64,000 bases of DNA from CALDTK01 sp965215215. GTDB lineage: Bacteria; Bacteroidota; Bacteroidia; Chitinophagales; Saprospiraceae. Both the position numbers and the translations under genes were made by a program. Location: NCBI GenBank assembly GCA_965215215.1, contig OZ244043.1:4260634-4324633 (forward strand). The letters are read 5' to 3'. The notes under the pieces were generated by a model. It was not told the DNA's origin and did not search any database. It saw only the letters and a program-made list of their open reading frames with translations. Below, piece by piece: positions 1 through 11,200 of this stretch; position 1 is the stretch's first letter, and each line of letters begins with the position of its first letter.

Positions 1-1
1 G

Positions 2-2296
2 GGCTTCTACGGCTTCCCGGCGGGGACGACCGTCGAATCGCTCGCTTTCGTGTTTCGGGATGCGAACGGGTCCCGTGCGGGTAGGGCGGATTCGGGTACC
101 GATATTTTCGTTCCGTTGAGCCCCAGCTCGGATCCCGACCCGGAACCGGACCCCGATCCGAACCCGAACCCCGATCCGAACCCGGACCCCGATCCGAACC
201 CGAACCCGAACCCCGGGGACCCCCAGCCGACGGGTCCGGACTTTGGCTACACCGATCTACCGGATGCCGGCGGGATCGTCAAGCTGCTAGCTCCCCTACG
301 TTCCGAAGCCTACGTGCTCGGGACCTTCAACGATTTTCAGGTCCAGGAGCGGTACAAGATGACACCGCTCCCCGATGGCTCCGGCTTCGAGTACGAGCTA
401 CCCGCCTCGATCACCGACGAGGACTTCGCCTACCAGTACGTGGTGGACGGCTCCCGGGCCTTCGCCGATCCGTTCTCCGATTTGGTGCTCGATCCGCCCA
501 ACGACGTGGAGATCGAGGAGAACACCTTTCCGGGGATCCCGACTTTCGACAACCTAAACGGCAAGGCGAGCTGGGTTCGCCGGCGCGACTTCGACTGGCG
601 GAACGACGATACCGCCCGCCAGCCCGCCGAGCGGCTCGTGATCTACGAGCTGCTCGTACGCGATTTCGTGGCGGCGCACGATTTCCAGACGGTACTCGAC
701 TCGCTAGACTACCTGGCGAACCTCGGGATTACGGCAATCGAGCTGATGCCCGTCAACGAATTCGAGTTTAACAACTCCTGGGGCTACAACCCCATTTTCC
801 ACGGCGCTATCGACAAATACTACGGCACGCCCGAGTCGCTCAAGCGATTGATCGACGCCGCCCACGGTCGTGGGATCCGCGTGCTCTTCGATGTCGTGTA
901 CAACCATGCGTTTTCGCAAAACCCGTGGGTCGGTCTCTACCGCGCCGAGACGGACGCCTCCCCGGATGGTGCGGGACCTTTCTTCAACCGGCAAGCCCGG
1001 CACCCCTTTAACGTGGGTGTCGACTTCAACCACGAGAGTCCGTACACGAAGCTCTACGTCGGGCAGACCCTGAGAAAGATCTTCACCGAGTACCACATCG
1101 ACGGCGTTCGTTTCGACCTGACCAAGGGGTTTACGCAGCGGTTTAGTGCCAACAACGAGGAACTGAGTGTATTCGATCAGGGTCGCGTAGATATCCTCAA
1201 GGGTTACGCGGACTCGATCCGGAGCGTGAAGCCCGACGCGCTCATCATCCTCGAGCACTTCGGGAGCAACGCGGAGGAGACGGTGCTCAAGGATGACGGC
1301 CTCTACCTGTGGGGCGGGGCGGACTTCCAGTTCGCGCAGAACGTAATGGGGTACGAGGAGGAGAGTGACCTGTACAGCGTAACCCCCCAGAGTCGCGGTT
1401 GGGACCGCGGGCTGGTGGGCTACATGGAAAGTCACGATCAGCAGCGCCAACGGTACAAAGCGTTGGAGTTCGGCAACGCGAACGAGGACGGGAGCTACTC
1501 TACGCGAGATTCGATCGAGAGTCTCGCCCGGATGGAGGCCACCACGGTGATGTTGTACACCGGTCCCGGCACCCGTATGCTCTGGCAGTTCGGAGAGCTC
1601 GGCTACCCCGTCCCGCTACTCGACGAAACCCGCACCGATCGCAAGCCGATCCTCTGGGAGCTTTTCCAGCAGCCCGCCAACCGTCAACTCTACGACGTGA
1701 CGGCCGCGATGATCAAGCTCCGTACGATCTACCCGGTATTTACCGAGGGAGAGGGCGACTTCGAGGCCGGTCTCAACGGCGGGCTCACCAAATCCCTGAC
1801 GCTTACCCACCCGGAGCTCGACGTGGTCGCGATCGCGAACTTCGACGTGGTCCCGCAAACGATCGGCGCGTCGTTCCTCGGTCCGGGTACCTACTACGAC
1901 TACTTCACGGGGGAGAGCTTCGAGATCGCCGGTACCGGCGAGGACTTCCCGCTGGCGCCCGGGGACTACCGTCTGCTGACGAGCGAGCGATTACCGTCTC
2001 CAGAGATGTTATCGTCGACGGGCTCGCGGCCACCATTACGCCCGTTGAATACAATAGTCGAAGTGAACGTGTACCCGAACCCAACGCGCGGTACGGTTAA
2101 GATTACGGTGAGCGATGGATCGGTCGGACGCCTGTCCGTGGAACTGTTTAACAGCGTCGGTCAGCTCGTCGGGCAGGACGAATCCCCCTGCTGCGAGCTG
2201 AGCCTACGGCTCGCTGGCTTAGCTGCGGGGACGTACACCGCGCTGGTCAAAACGGCCAGCGGCCAGGCGGCGGTGCGGAGGGTCGTCCGGGAGTGA
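2..2296 (+). CDS. Secreted alpha-amylase family (GH13) enzyme with T9SS sorting domain, 5' end outside window
   Basis: The reading frame is open from base 2, so the gene starts upstream; 764 residues are visible. It probably hydrolyses alpha-glucans outside the cell. In order: the end of a small beta domain, a Pro/Asp/Asn repeat linker (about residues 40-76), a CBM48-like domain (about 90-180), a GH13 barrel, and a T9SS type A C-terminal domain beginning NVYPNPTRG. The catalytic residues expected for GH13 are present: Asp372 in GVRFDL (nucleophile), Glu418 in IILEHFG (acid/base) and Asp479 in ESHDQ. The stop lies 4 bp from the stop of the convergent next gene. Exact substrate cannot be told from sequence. 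Confidence 0.9.
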   Translation, partial: GFYGFPAGTTVESLAFVFRDANGSRAGRADSGTDIFVPLSPSSDPDPEPDPDPNPNPDPNPDPDPNPNPNPGDPQPTGPDFGYTDLPDAGGIVKLLAPLRSEAYVLGTFNDFQVQERYKMTPLPDGSGFEYELPASITDEDFAYQYVVDGSRAFADPFSDLVLDPPNDVEIEENTFPGIPTFDNLNGKASWVRRRDFDWRNDDTARQPAERLVIYELLVRDFVAAHDFQTVLDSLDYLANLGITAIELMPVNEFEFNNSWGYNPIFHGAIDKYYGTPESLKRLIDAAHGRGIRVLFDVVYNHAFSQNPWVGLYRAETDASPDGAGPFFNRQARHPFNVGVDFNHESPYTKLYVGQTLRKIFTEYHIDGVRFDLTKGFTQRFSANNEELSVFDQGRVDILKGYADSIRSVKPDALIILEHFGSNAEETVLKDDGLYLWGGADFQFAQNVMGYEEESDLYSVTPQSRGWDRGLVGYMESHDQQRQRYKALEFGNANEDGSYSTRDSIESLARMEATTVMLYTGPGTRMLWQFGELGYPVPLLDETRTDRKPILWELFQQPANRQLYDVTAAMIKLRTIYPVFTEGEGDFEAGLNGGLTKSLTLTHPELDVVAIANFDVVPQTIGASFLGPGTYYDYFTGESFEIAGTGEDFPLAPGDYRLLTSERLPSPEMLSSTGSRPPLRPLNTIVEVNVYPNPTRGTVKITVSDGSVGRLSVELFNSVGQLVGQDESPCCELSLRLAGLAAGTYTALVKTASGQAAVRRVVRE

Positions 2297-2299
2297 ACC

Positions 2300-2974
2300 C
2301 TACTTAAGCGCTACGCGCAACTCCTGCTCGATGGTCAGGCCGGGACTTTCCTCTCCGGCCGCTCTCAGCCCAAGGAGCGTCTTCGAGCCCAGTACCATGG
2401 CGCAGGTCGAGTCGGTGAGCTCCTGCAGGTTGATCGCTCCGTCGCCGGCCTGAAAGTTTAGGGCACTGTTGAGGGTAGTGGACTCACTGTAGTACCCGTC
2501 GACGCGGCCGGCCGGCACGGGGAAGATGACGAAGTTGTCGCAGTCCTCATCGTCGGGAGAGTTCTTGGCGCAGGCGATCCGGTAGGTGCTTCCCCGGGTG
2601 GATTTTCCGGCGGGGTCGGTGCGGAACACGGTTGATTTCGGGTTGTCGTCGAAGGTGCAACCGGAGAAGCCGAGGCAGCCGCTCTTCCCGAGCCAATCGG
2701 TGCGCGGCGCGATCTCGACGCCGAGCAGCTCGTCGCGGATGAGGGATTCGGCCTGCGTGACGAAGGCTTCGTCCTCGGTGGGCACCACCAGTTCCGCGAG
2801 GGCGAACAACGAATCGACGTGCGAGAAGCCACGGTAGTAGGCCGCGCTCCGAGCGAAGTCTTCCGCTCGTTTTGCGGAAGCGGGCTCGTCTAGTTCGTCG
2901 GCGGTCGGCTGACAGGAGGCGAGGGCGAGCAGGAGCAGGCAGCAAGCCCGAGCGAGATTGGATTGCGGGAACAC
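2300..2974 (-). CDS. Putative lipoprotein, function unknown
   Basis: I recognise no family. The chosen GTG start at 2974 gives a clean lipoprotein signal: a short basic start, a Leu-rich stretch and the lipobox LASC, with Cys at about residue 21. An ATG at 3067 in the same frame would add 31 residues ahead of the signal and overlap the divergent gene at 3053, so the shorter form (224 aa) is preferred. The mature part is acidic and has several Cys residues (KSGCLGFSGCTF, CAKNSPDDEDC) that could form disulfides. It is probably anchored in the outer membrane. Convergent with the GH13 gene. Confidence 0.65.
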   Translation of the reverse strand: MFPQSNLARACCLLLLALASCQPTADELDEPASAKRAEDFARSAAYYRGFSHVDSLFALAELVVPTEDEAFVTQAESLIRDELLGVEIAPRTDWLGKSGCLGFSGCTFDDNPKSTVFRTDPAGKSTRGSTYRIACAKNSPDDEDCDNFVIFPVPAGRVDGYYSESTTLNSALNFQAGDGAINLQELTDSTCAMVLGSKTLLGLRAAGEESPGLTIEQELRVALK

Positions 2975-3052
2975 GGGTAAAAATTTTGGCAGGATGCGCG
3001 GCGTGCGGGTAAGGTAGCGGGTACGGCGCACGTAGTTTAGCGGCGACCCGCG

Positions 3053-3550
3053 ATGAAACTGAGACACGATTTCCCGCCCTACGGCTCGACAGCACTCGGA
3101 GGAACGAGCGATGGCGTACTGTACACGACTTGTTTCGCCGGCACTACCCTCGAGGCTACACTCGGTATGGTGCGCGTTTTCCTCGACGAGGAAGGGTACG
3201 AGGACGTACCGATCCCGGCTACGACCGAGGAGATGCTCGCTTTCTTACAGCCCGAAGAAGGTGCACATCCGCACTTGTTTGCGCGGCCGGCGTACGCGCA
3301 CAATCCGGTGCGCTTGGTACTTCCCGCGCGCGATCGGCTGCGCCGCAAGATCAGCGTCGAGCTCTACAACGAGCACGTGCCCGGCCACCTGCTCCGCTTT
3401 CACCGGCGGGCGTGTGCCGACGCGGAGCGGCGCCTTCGTGCGGCCATCGAAGCGCGGCACTTCGAGCGCTACGGCCCCTTCATCCCGGTTGTCGCTCCGG
3501 CCGCATCTGCGGAAAGAACAGCACCTCCTGAATACTCACTTGATCGGTGA
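3053..3550 (+). CDS. Hypothetical protein, 165 aa
   Basis: No family recognised. A soluble, charged protein with no signal peptide or membrane segment; the central part is rich in Arg and His (YNEHVPGHLLRFHRRA). Codon choice matches neighbouring real genes until about RYGPFIPVV, after which the last 20 or so residues run over the 3' end of lysS on the other strand. The two genes therefore overlap tail to tail by 71 bp. The start ATG lies 78 bp from the divergent lipoprotein start, so the two may share a promoter region. Confidence 0.6.
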   Translation: MKLRHDFPPYGSTALGGTSDGVLYTTCFAGTTLEATLGMVRVFLDEEGYEDVPIPATTEEMLAFLQPEEGAHPHLFARPAYAHNPVRLVLPARDRLRRKISVELYNEHVPGHLLRFHRRACADAERRLRAAIEARHFERYGPFIPVVAPAASAERTAPPEYSLDR

Positions 3551-5045
3551 GCAGCATGGTGATGCGGTCGATGCCGATGCCGATGCCCGTGGTGGGCGGC
3601 ATCCCGTACTCGAGGGCGCGCAAGAAATCCTCGTCGAGGGCCATGGCCTCGTCGTCGCCGCGGGCCGCTAGGCGCAACTGCTCCTCGAAGCGGCGGCGCT
3701 GTTCGAGCGGATCGTTGAGCTCGGTGTAAGCGTTGGCTACCTCCTTACCGTTCACGATCAGCTCGAAGCGCTCGACCAGGCCCGGCTTCGAGCGGTGACG
3801 TTTGGTGAGCGGCGACATTTCCACCGGGTAGTCGGTGATGAAGGTCGGTTGAATCAACTGCCCCTCCACGAGCTCCCCGAACAGCTCGTCGACGAGCTTG
3901 CCTTTGCCCATATCTGGATCCGCGGAGATACCCTTGGCCCGGCACACTTCGCGCAGGCCGGCCTCATCGAGCTCGGCTACCTCGACGCCGCCGTACTCGG
4001 CGATCGCGTCGTAGATCGGGAGGCGTCGGTAAGGTCCGGTAAAGTCGATCTCCTTCCCCTGGTAAGTCACCGTCCCGCCGCCGGTTACCTCCTCGGCGAG
4101 CGTTTGCAGGAGTCGCTCGGTGAGGTCCATCATCCAGTTGTAATCCTGGTAGGCCACGTACAGCTCGACCATCGAGAACTCCGGGTTGTGCGTGCGGTCC
4201 ATGCCCTCGTTGCGGAACATCTTCCCGAGCTCGAACACGCCGTCGAAGCCGGCCACGATGAGGCGCTTGAGGTAGAGCTCGTTCGCGATCCGGAGGTAGA
4301 GGTCGGTGTCGAGGGTGTTGTGGTGGGTTTTGAAGGGGCGCGCCGCCGCGCCGCCGTGGATGGGCTGCAGGATAGGCGTTTCCACCTCGAGGTACCCTCG
4401 ATCGGACAGGAAGTTGCGCAGCGTTCGGATGACTTTCGAGCGGCGGCGAAAGATCTCGCGGTAGGCGGGGTTGACCGTCAGGTCGACGTAGCGCATCCGG
4501 TAGCGCAGCTCCGGATCGGTGAAGGCGTCGTGGACGTTGCCCTGTTCGTCTTCCTTGACGACGGGTAGCGGGCGCAAGGATTTGGCGAGGAAGCGGAAGC
4601 GCTTGACGTGCACGGTCGTTTCGCCCGTTCGGGTCGTGAATACGAACCCCTCTACCCCGATGAAATCGCCTATATCCAGCCGCTTTTTGACGATCTCGTT
4701 GTAGAGCGACTTATCCTCGCTGGGGGCGATGTCATCGCGGCTGACGTACAGCTGGATACGCCCCGAGGAGTCCTGCAGCTCGACGAAGCTCGCCTTGCCC
4801 ATCACGCGGCGGTTCATGACGCGCCCCGCGAGGCGCACCCGCTCGAATTCGGCGGCGTTATCGTCCGTGTAGGTCGCCTTAATGTCGGCCGCGAAATGGG
4901 TGGGCGGGTAGGCTTCCGCCGGATACGCCTCGGTACCCGCGGCCTCGATTTGGCGCAAGTTTTCGCGGCGCTGCTGCTCTTGGTCGGAGAGGGAACGGCC
5001 GTCGACCGATTGATCGGGGAGCGATTCGGGGGTAGGACTAGGCAT
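3480..5045 (-). CDS. lysS: Lysyl-tRNA synthetase, class II
   Basis: Charges tRNA-Lys with lysine in the cytoplasm. The 521-residue product has an N-terminal anticodon-binding OB fold (GRVMNRRVMGKASFVELQD region) and a class II catalytic core. Motif 2 is visible as ELGKMFRNEGMDRTHNPEF and motif 3 as GIGIGIDRITMLLTD. The start at 5045 is the first ATG giving a usual N-terminus (MPSPTPESLP); an upstream ATG at 5105 would add 20 atypical residues. The length is slightly above the common 500 because of a charged N-terminal extension. The 3' end overlaps the convergent gene at 3053-3550. Confidence 0.97.
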   Translation of the reverse strand: MPSPTPESLPDQSVDGRSLSDQEQQRRENLRQIEAAGTEAYPAEAYPPTHFAADIKATYTDDNAAEFERVRLAGRVMNRRVMGKASFVELQDSSGRIQLYVSRDDIAPSEDKSLYNEIVKKRLDIGDFIGVEGFVFTTRTGETTVHVKRFRFLAKSLRPLPVVKEDEQGNVHDAFTDPELRYRMRYVDLTVNPAYREIFRRRSKVIRTLRNFLSDRGYLEVETPILQPIHGGAAARPFKTHHNTLDTDLYLRIANELYLKRLIVAGFDGVFELGKMFRNEGMDRTHNPEFSMVELYVAYQDYNWMMDLTERLLQTLAEEVTGGGTVTYQGKEIDFTGPYRRLPIYDAIAEYGGVEVAELDEAGLREVCRAKGISADPDMGKGKLVDELFGELVEGQLIQPTFITDYPVEMSPLTKRHRSKPGLVERFELIVNGKEVANAYTELNDPLEQRRRFEEQLRLAARGDDEAMALDEDFLRALEYGMPPTTGIGIGIDRITMLLTDQVSIQEVLFFPQMRPERQPG

Positions 5046-5178
5046 GCACGGATTTAGGCGGGGCGCGGACAGATGAGCGGATTGACTGTACCTACAGCCA
5101 ACCAAGCGGCAAATATGAGCCTACTGATTAAGATCTTCTCGTTTGGATTGTAACCCGAGGATAACCGAAGTGACACCG

Positions 5179-5204
5179 TTGGGTAGCCGGAGGTTGTACT
5201 TTCG
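5179..5204 (+). promoter_or_regulatory. Possible promoter of the 3040-aa adhesin gene
   Basis: A Bacteroidota-like -7 box TACTTTCG (5197-5204) lies 26 bp before the start codon. A TTG is present at 5179-5181, but the 15-nt spacing is shorter than usual. The same TACTTTCG box occurs before lolD, and TTCGTTAAAAC directly after it recurs at 18501 before another secreted-protein gene. Confidence 0.35.
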
Positions 5205-5230
5205 TTAAAACACGTGTTCGGCCGCTGCCT

Positions 5231-8200
5231 ATGCTCAACCTGTACACAACCCTACTCCGGCGCATCGCATTCGGCTTGTGCTGGGTGGTGCTCGGGGTGT
5301 CGGGATTGGGGGCTCAGGTAGATTGCTCGGCGTTTACGTCCGAGCTTCCGACGATCACCGACGCCAAGGCGAGCTACTGTGAAGGTGATTTAATCGATCT
5401 CGAGGCTAGCTTTCCGAACCTCAGCTCGGTGGATGAGCTCAAAAGTATAGTTTGGTATGAAGGCTATACGGCAGATTTCGATGCCTCGAAAGGAGCGGAG
5501 TTGTCGAGGCAAACCTTCGGGCCAGCAGTGGGTCCGTGCGATCTGCCGCCGAGCGTCATCGGGGCGATAGTCGAGCCTTGCCCCGTCGGGGGGAACGCAG
5601 CGGACGAACGCAACGAAGCGATTCTACTCTGGAGCGGTTCCGGCTTCGCGGCGGCGGATCTCGGTGTCGAGGTAGAAGGCGATTTCGTGACGCCGAACGG
5701 TGCGGCTGCAAACATCGGATCGCTCGGGAGCTGCAAGCTGTTACCAAGCCCAACGGTAGAGCCCGTTGGCGACTGCGTGACCATGGGAGGTCCGACAACG
5801 GTCATCGAGAAAGACGCAGTCGTAGTTGTCTTTACGAGTAGCCTGGCTGATGCTGCTTACGACTTCACGGCGCTGTGCAGTGACGGTGTCCCCGTCTATG
5901 TTTTTCAGAGCTCGTGTGATCGCTTGGTGAACGACGAGTATGTGCAGTCGGCTTTCTCGAAGAGTACGGTTGCAAACGGCTTAACTCGACCGACTGAAGT
6001 CGTTTTCGGCTGTCCGGATATAGATCCTCAGGTATTTCAATACGGGGGACATACGGCTAAGCTTACCAACCGAGCTGCATGGGTCATCCGTGGTGCTTTC
6101 ATACTTAGAGACTGTGATCAACTGCCCCCGAGCGACATAATTGCAGGTCCTGCAGTAGTAGCTTCTACTTCGTACACGACCACCGGTGCGCCCTGCGCGG
6201 TGGACGGTTCCGTGTATATCAAAACACTTGTCGAACCAAGGTTCGAAGGTTGCGAAGCTCAGGCATCTTCAGCGTTAGAGATCCCCGTCTCCTGTCCAAC
6301 GGCCGAGCTATTCTATGTTGATCTAAACGTGTCGCCACCGGTGCCTGCCGGAGAGGTAATAGACTTAACTTTTAACTCCTTCAATTTTGTGGGCCTACCG
6401 AAAATTACCTACAGCATCGACGGTGAGCTGCAGGACCCGATCAACGGTGTAAGTCAGAACTTCTTCATTCCGGCTGGTCCATTCGCCGCCGGAACCGAGC
6501 CCGTTATCGCACTTGAAAGTGTAACGTCCTTAACGGAAGCTTGCGAATTCACCCTTCTCGAGCCTCAAACGCTCAAAGTACAGGGCGCATGCACCACTCC
6601 TGCGTTTGCTAATACGAACCGTACGCGGTGCAACGACCCCGTGAATGGCATCGATCTGAACGGTCTGTTTCCGACGGCCCTACCGACCGACGGCGAATGG
6701 CTAGACGGTACGCAGCCAATACCCGATGGCGTGTATCTCGGTGGGGTAACCACGGGCAGGACCCTCACCTATTCCCCCGGTCCGACCGGTTGTTTTACCC
6801 CTGCGTCCCTAGACCTGACCGTCGAGGAACCCAAGAACCCGGACATCGCGGGGGGACTCGCCGCCCTGGATCCGCTCTGCAAAAATCCCCGGACGAATGG
6901 GGTTACCTACGCTTCGCTGAACACGCAAAACCTACAGGGCACGTGGGACGTAGCTGGCGTCTCGAAGATTCCGGCGTCCTCGCTTACGGATCTTCCCATT
7001 GGAGGACCGTACCAGGTTCGGTTCACGACAGCTGCGATCGACGGCGGTTGTCCGGCGGAGTCGGATGCAGTAGCGGTAAGTATCGTGCCGAACGATACCG
7101 CGGTTCTGCTAGCGGATCGATCCTTCACGGGGGGGGTGCCGATTGACCTCGATCAGCTTATCGACCCTGGCTTTACGGGTACGGGAGCTTGGAGCGGGCA
7201 GGGGGTTGCTGGGGCGGAGCTGACGATTCCGGCCGGAGCCACCGGAGCGTACGTAGCTACGTTTCGCGCGGATGGGAACTGCGGGGGGGACTCGCGGGCT
7301 GTGTTCTTACTCAGTAGTCCACTAGCGGAGATCGATTTAGGAACGAAGGAAATTTGCCCTGGTATAGCGGTAGTTTCCCTCGCTGATTACGAACCTGTTG
7401 CTGAAGCAGGTGGTACTTGGCTAGATGCTTCTGGCACACCGTTAACGTCCGTTCTTGTAAACGATCAACTACCAACGGGTCTTCGCACCTACACCTACAC
7501 TAAGCCTGGGTTAATCAACTCCTATAAATTAACCTTAGATTTTATAGAGAAAAAAAATATTCCTGTAGTCGATTTTATTCAGTGTTTAACGCCCGGGCAA
7601 AATTTGAATGACGTCTTAGGTCCTAATGCCCCAATAGGCACCTGGGCGCTAGACAATTTAACTCCACAAAATGGAATCGTAGTATTTGATCAATACACGA
7701 AGCGGGGCGAAAGCGTATTCGTTCGCTACAATGCAGACGATCCTTCGCAGTGCTATAGCGAACGGCAGTTTACTCCTTTTGCTTTCGAACTAAATACTCA
7801 TAAGCCCCCAACGTATGTAGAAGATCCCAATGGAGATACTTATACAGCTACTATCGATCTAACGCTGCCAAACGGCTCATCGTCCTTGGTGGCTTCAGAA
7901 GGAGATCTAACGGCCACTACACTGACGGTTACGGGTTTAGAATTCGATGAAACTGATACAGTTAGTATCTACGACCAAGCTTCTACTTGTGTTCCGCAAC
8001 TGGACATAGAATTAAACTACGTAAAGTCCCAGCTCCCCCCCTGCAATCTAGCTCTAAGTCCAACGGTTACTCAACCCTATATCCTCTGTTTCGGTGGTCC
8101 ACCTTTCGAGCTCAGCGACTTATTGACCGATCCCACCACCCCTGGACAATGGATCGACACTGATCCGGTTACGGGACCGTACAATGATTTTTTGGAAGCT

Positions 8201-11200
8201 ATCGGCACAGCTAATCCAAGCTTTCGAAATCCCAATCCAACGTATATCTATAACCTTCGCTTTACACCAGATCCAGATTTTTGCACCGGAGATCCTATTG
8301 AAGTACAAGTACAAGTTTTAGATCCCGAACTTGCAATCCCTGAGATCGACATATCTGAATGTCAAGGTGCCGCTGATCTACAGCTAGGGCCTTATCTAGG
8401 TGCACTACCGGCCGGGGGTACTTGGGAGGGTGAGCGAATTTCTCAAACTGGGGAGTTCGACATGCCAACTCCCTTTGCGGAAGCTGAAAAGTCGTATTCC
8501 ATCGACTATCTCACTGAGGATGCGACTTGTAGACTTGCCACATTCAATATTACCGTACAGCGGTCCGCACTACAGTTCCCCGGCGCCGCGGCTTCGATCG
8601 ACCTGTGTTTGGACGATCCCCCGTTTCAGCTTTCCACGTACGACAAATTTATCCCCCAGGGGAGTACCGGATCCTTCTCGATAGACAATGTACCGGTCGT
8701 AGGGACGATCGACCCGCAGGCTTTCGGTGTGGGTGTATTCGATCTCGTGTTCTCGTCGAGCTTGAGCTGCATCGAAAACGTACCACCGATCACGCTGACC
8801 ATTTCGCCGGGCGGGGCAACGTTAAATTACCCACCGCAACCGATTTGCGCCGATGCCGATCCTCTCCCTTTGACTTCGTTCGAACTCCCGGGAGCCGGGG
8901 GCGGGGTGTGGAGCTTGAACGGAACCCCAATCCAGACCCTCGATCCCGCGCAGTATCCCCCCGGATCTACCCCGATCGTGTTTGACTATAGTCTCGCGAG
9001 CGGACCGTGCGGACCGTCAACCGGTACGCTATCGGTAACGATAGAGGCGTCTCCGACGCTAAGCTTTGTAGCTGATCCCGTTTGTGCTTTTGGTGGCCCC
9101 GTCGACTTAGCACAAATCCTCCAGCCGGCGGGCGTTTCCGGTACGTGGTCCGGTAGCCCAGCGCTGAACGGAGACCAGTTTGACCCGACCGGCCTCGCCG
9201 GCCCCCAACAACTCACGTTCACGCCGGACGCATCGACCGGCTGTTTTGCGGAAGCATCTTACTCCTTTACACTGAACGTGGTCGAGGAGCTCCAGGCTAG
9301 CGTCACGATCGGTGAATGCGACCTCGCCGCGCAGACCTATAGCGCGAGCGTTAGCATTTCGGGTGGCGCGGGTACGTATACAATTGACGGAAATCCGTAT
9401 ACTTCCGGTCAGGTTCAACTCACCGATCTACCGATCGGTAGTGGACCGACGCAGCTCGTCGTCGCTGACGCCGAAGCGTGTACCCCAGACGTGAACCTTC
9501 CCCTCACCCCCCCGCCGTGTGATCCGGGATGCAATTTGCCCGACCCAGGCCAGTTTTCACTCCCAACCGCTACGCTTTGCGACCCTTTTTTAGTTCTCGC
9601 TGCTGACTTTCTCAGCCAACCTCCTGCAGACCCGAACGTGGCGCTAGTCTACGTAGCCTACTCCGATGCAACTCTCAGCAACGAGGTGGCCCGATCGAAT
9701 ACCCTCCCCTTGGACCTAAGCGCATTTCAAAACTCAACGGTGTACGTCGCGGCCCTTATCGGGACGCTCACGCCGACGGGGGAATTGGATGCGGACTGCG
9801 TGAAGCTCGGCGCGCCGTTCGAACTAAACGTGGTCGCCGATTGCGATCAGCCGGACCCCACCTGCGCTACGCCCGTGGACGCGGGCACGCTCTCGCTACC
9901 CGCCGCGTCGCCCGATGGCTCGATCTGTGGAAATGGAGTGGGTCCTACCCTGCCCTTAGCCGGTACCGACCCTGCGGGTCGAGTAGTCTATAGGTTAGAC
10001 GACAACCAGGATCAAGCGGACGGATTCATCGCCGAGCGCCCCAACACCAATTTTCCGTCGACATTTCCGGACGGTACTGAGGCCGTGATTGGACAACCGT
10101 ACTTCGTTTACGCTGCGGCCGGTGCGGCGGACCCGAACGGTGGTCCCGGTTTAGATCCGACCGATCCCTGTATCGGGACGTCAAATACGGTGACCATTCA
10201 ATGGAGGCCCCCGATCGTTGCGACGGTAACGGAGAGCCTTTGCGATGACGCTGGTAATTTCGTTGCGACCATTGCGCTGGCCGGGGGGCAGCCCCCGTAC
10301 ACGTACAGTGGGCCTCCGGGCGTATTCGATCCGACTGACCCCTCCGTGTTCACTAACGGTTCGCTCCCTATAAATGCATCGGGCTACACCTACGCGTTCG
10401 TCGATGCAAATAACTGCGCGACGAGTGCGGATGTGACCATCGGGACGGCGTGCGATGATCCAACGACGGATCCGCCGCCGCCAACCCCATCGTGTACGGT
10501 GGCTGTACCGGGCGACTTCCCGGCCGAGGCTACAACCTTGCAAATTGTGTGTGATGGGGATTTGACACCAGACCTAAATCCATCCGGTAGCGACCCCAGT
10601 ACTTACGATCAGCTAGTCTACCGTCTCGACGACAATCAAGATCCCACGGACGGATTCTTGCAGGAAGACTCGGATACCCGCTTCGATCCCGCGATCGCTT
10701 TCGCGAACGGAACCGTTCCGTTCGGTACGACCCTATACATCTACGGCTACGCGGGGGACCTTCTGCCGAACGAACGGATCGATTCGACCAGTTCGTGTGC
10801 TGTACGCACCAACACCATCCCCGTGACGTGGCTCGAGCCGGTAACCGGTCAGGCCGAAGCCGGTGTTTGTAACGCGGATCTCTCGACCTACACCGTGACG
10901 ATTAACCTCGATCCCACGACCGATCCGATTCAAATCGTTCAGGGATCCGGGACGCTGAGTCCCGACCGAGCGACCTTCACCTCCGATCCGATTCCCGCCG
11001 GAACGATCGCTTCGGTATCGCTGGCCGTCGATCCGAGGTGCCCTACCGAGTTTACACTCAACACCACCTGCGAGGCCGATAACCCGCCGCCGCCTCCCCC
11101 GCCGCCATCCTGCACGGCGGCCGTAGTTGGCTCCTTTCCCGCGAGCGCGACCGAGCCCCAAACGCTATGCGCCGACGAGTCGACCTCCGACGTTCAGCTC

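Noticed and set aside
130..230. Tandem Asp-Pro/Asn-Pro coding repeats in the first gene as a regulatory repeat
   Set aside because: A normal low-complexity linker between domains of a secreted enzyme.
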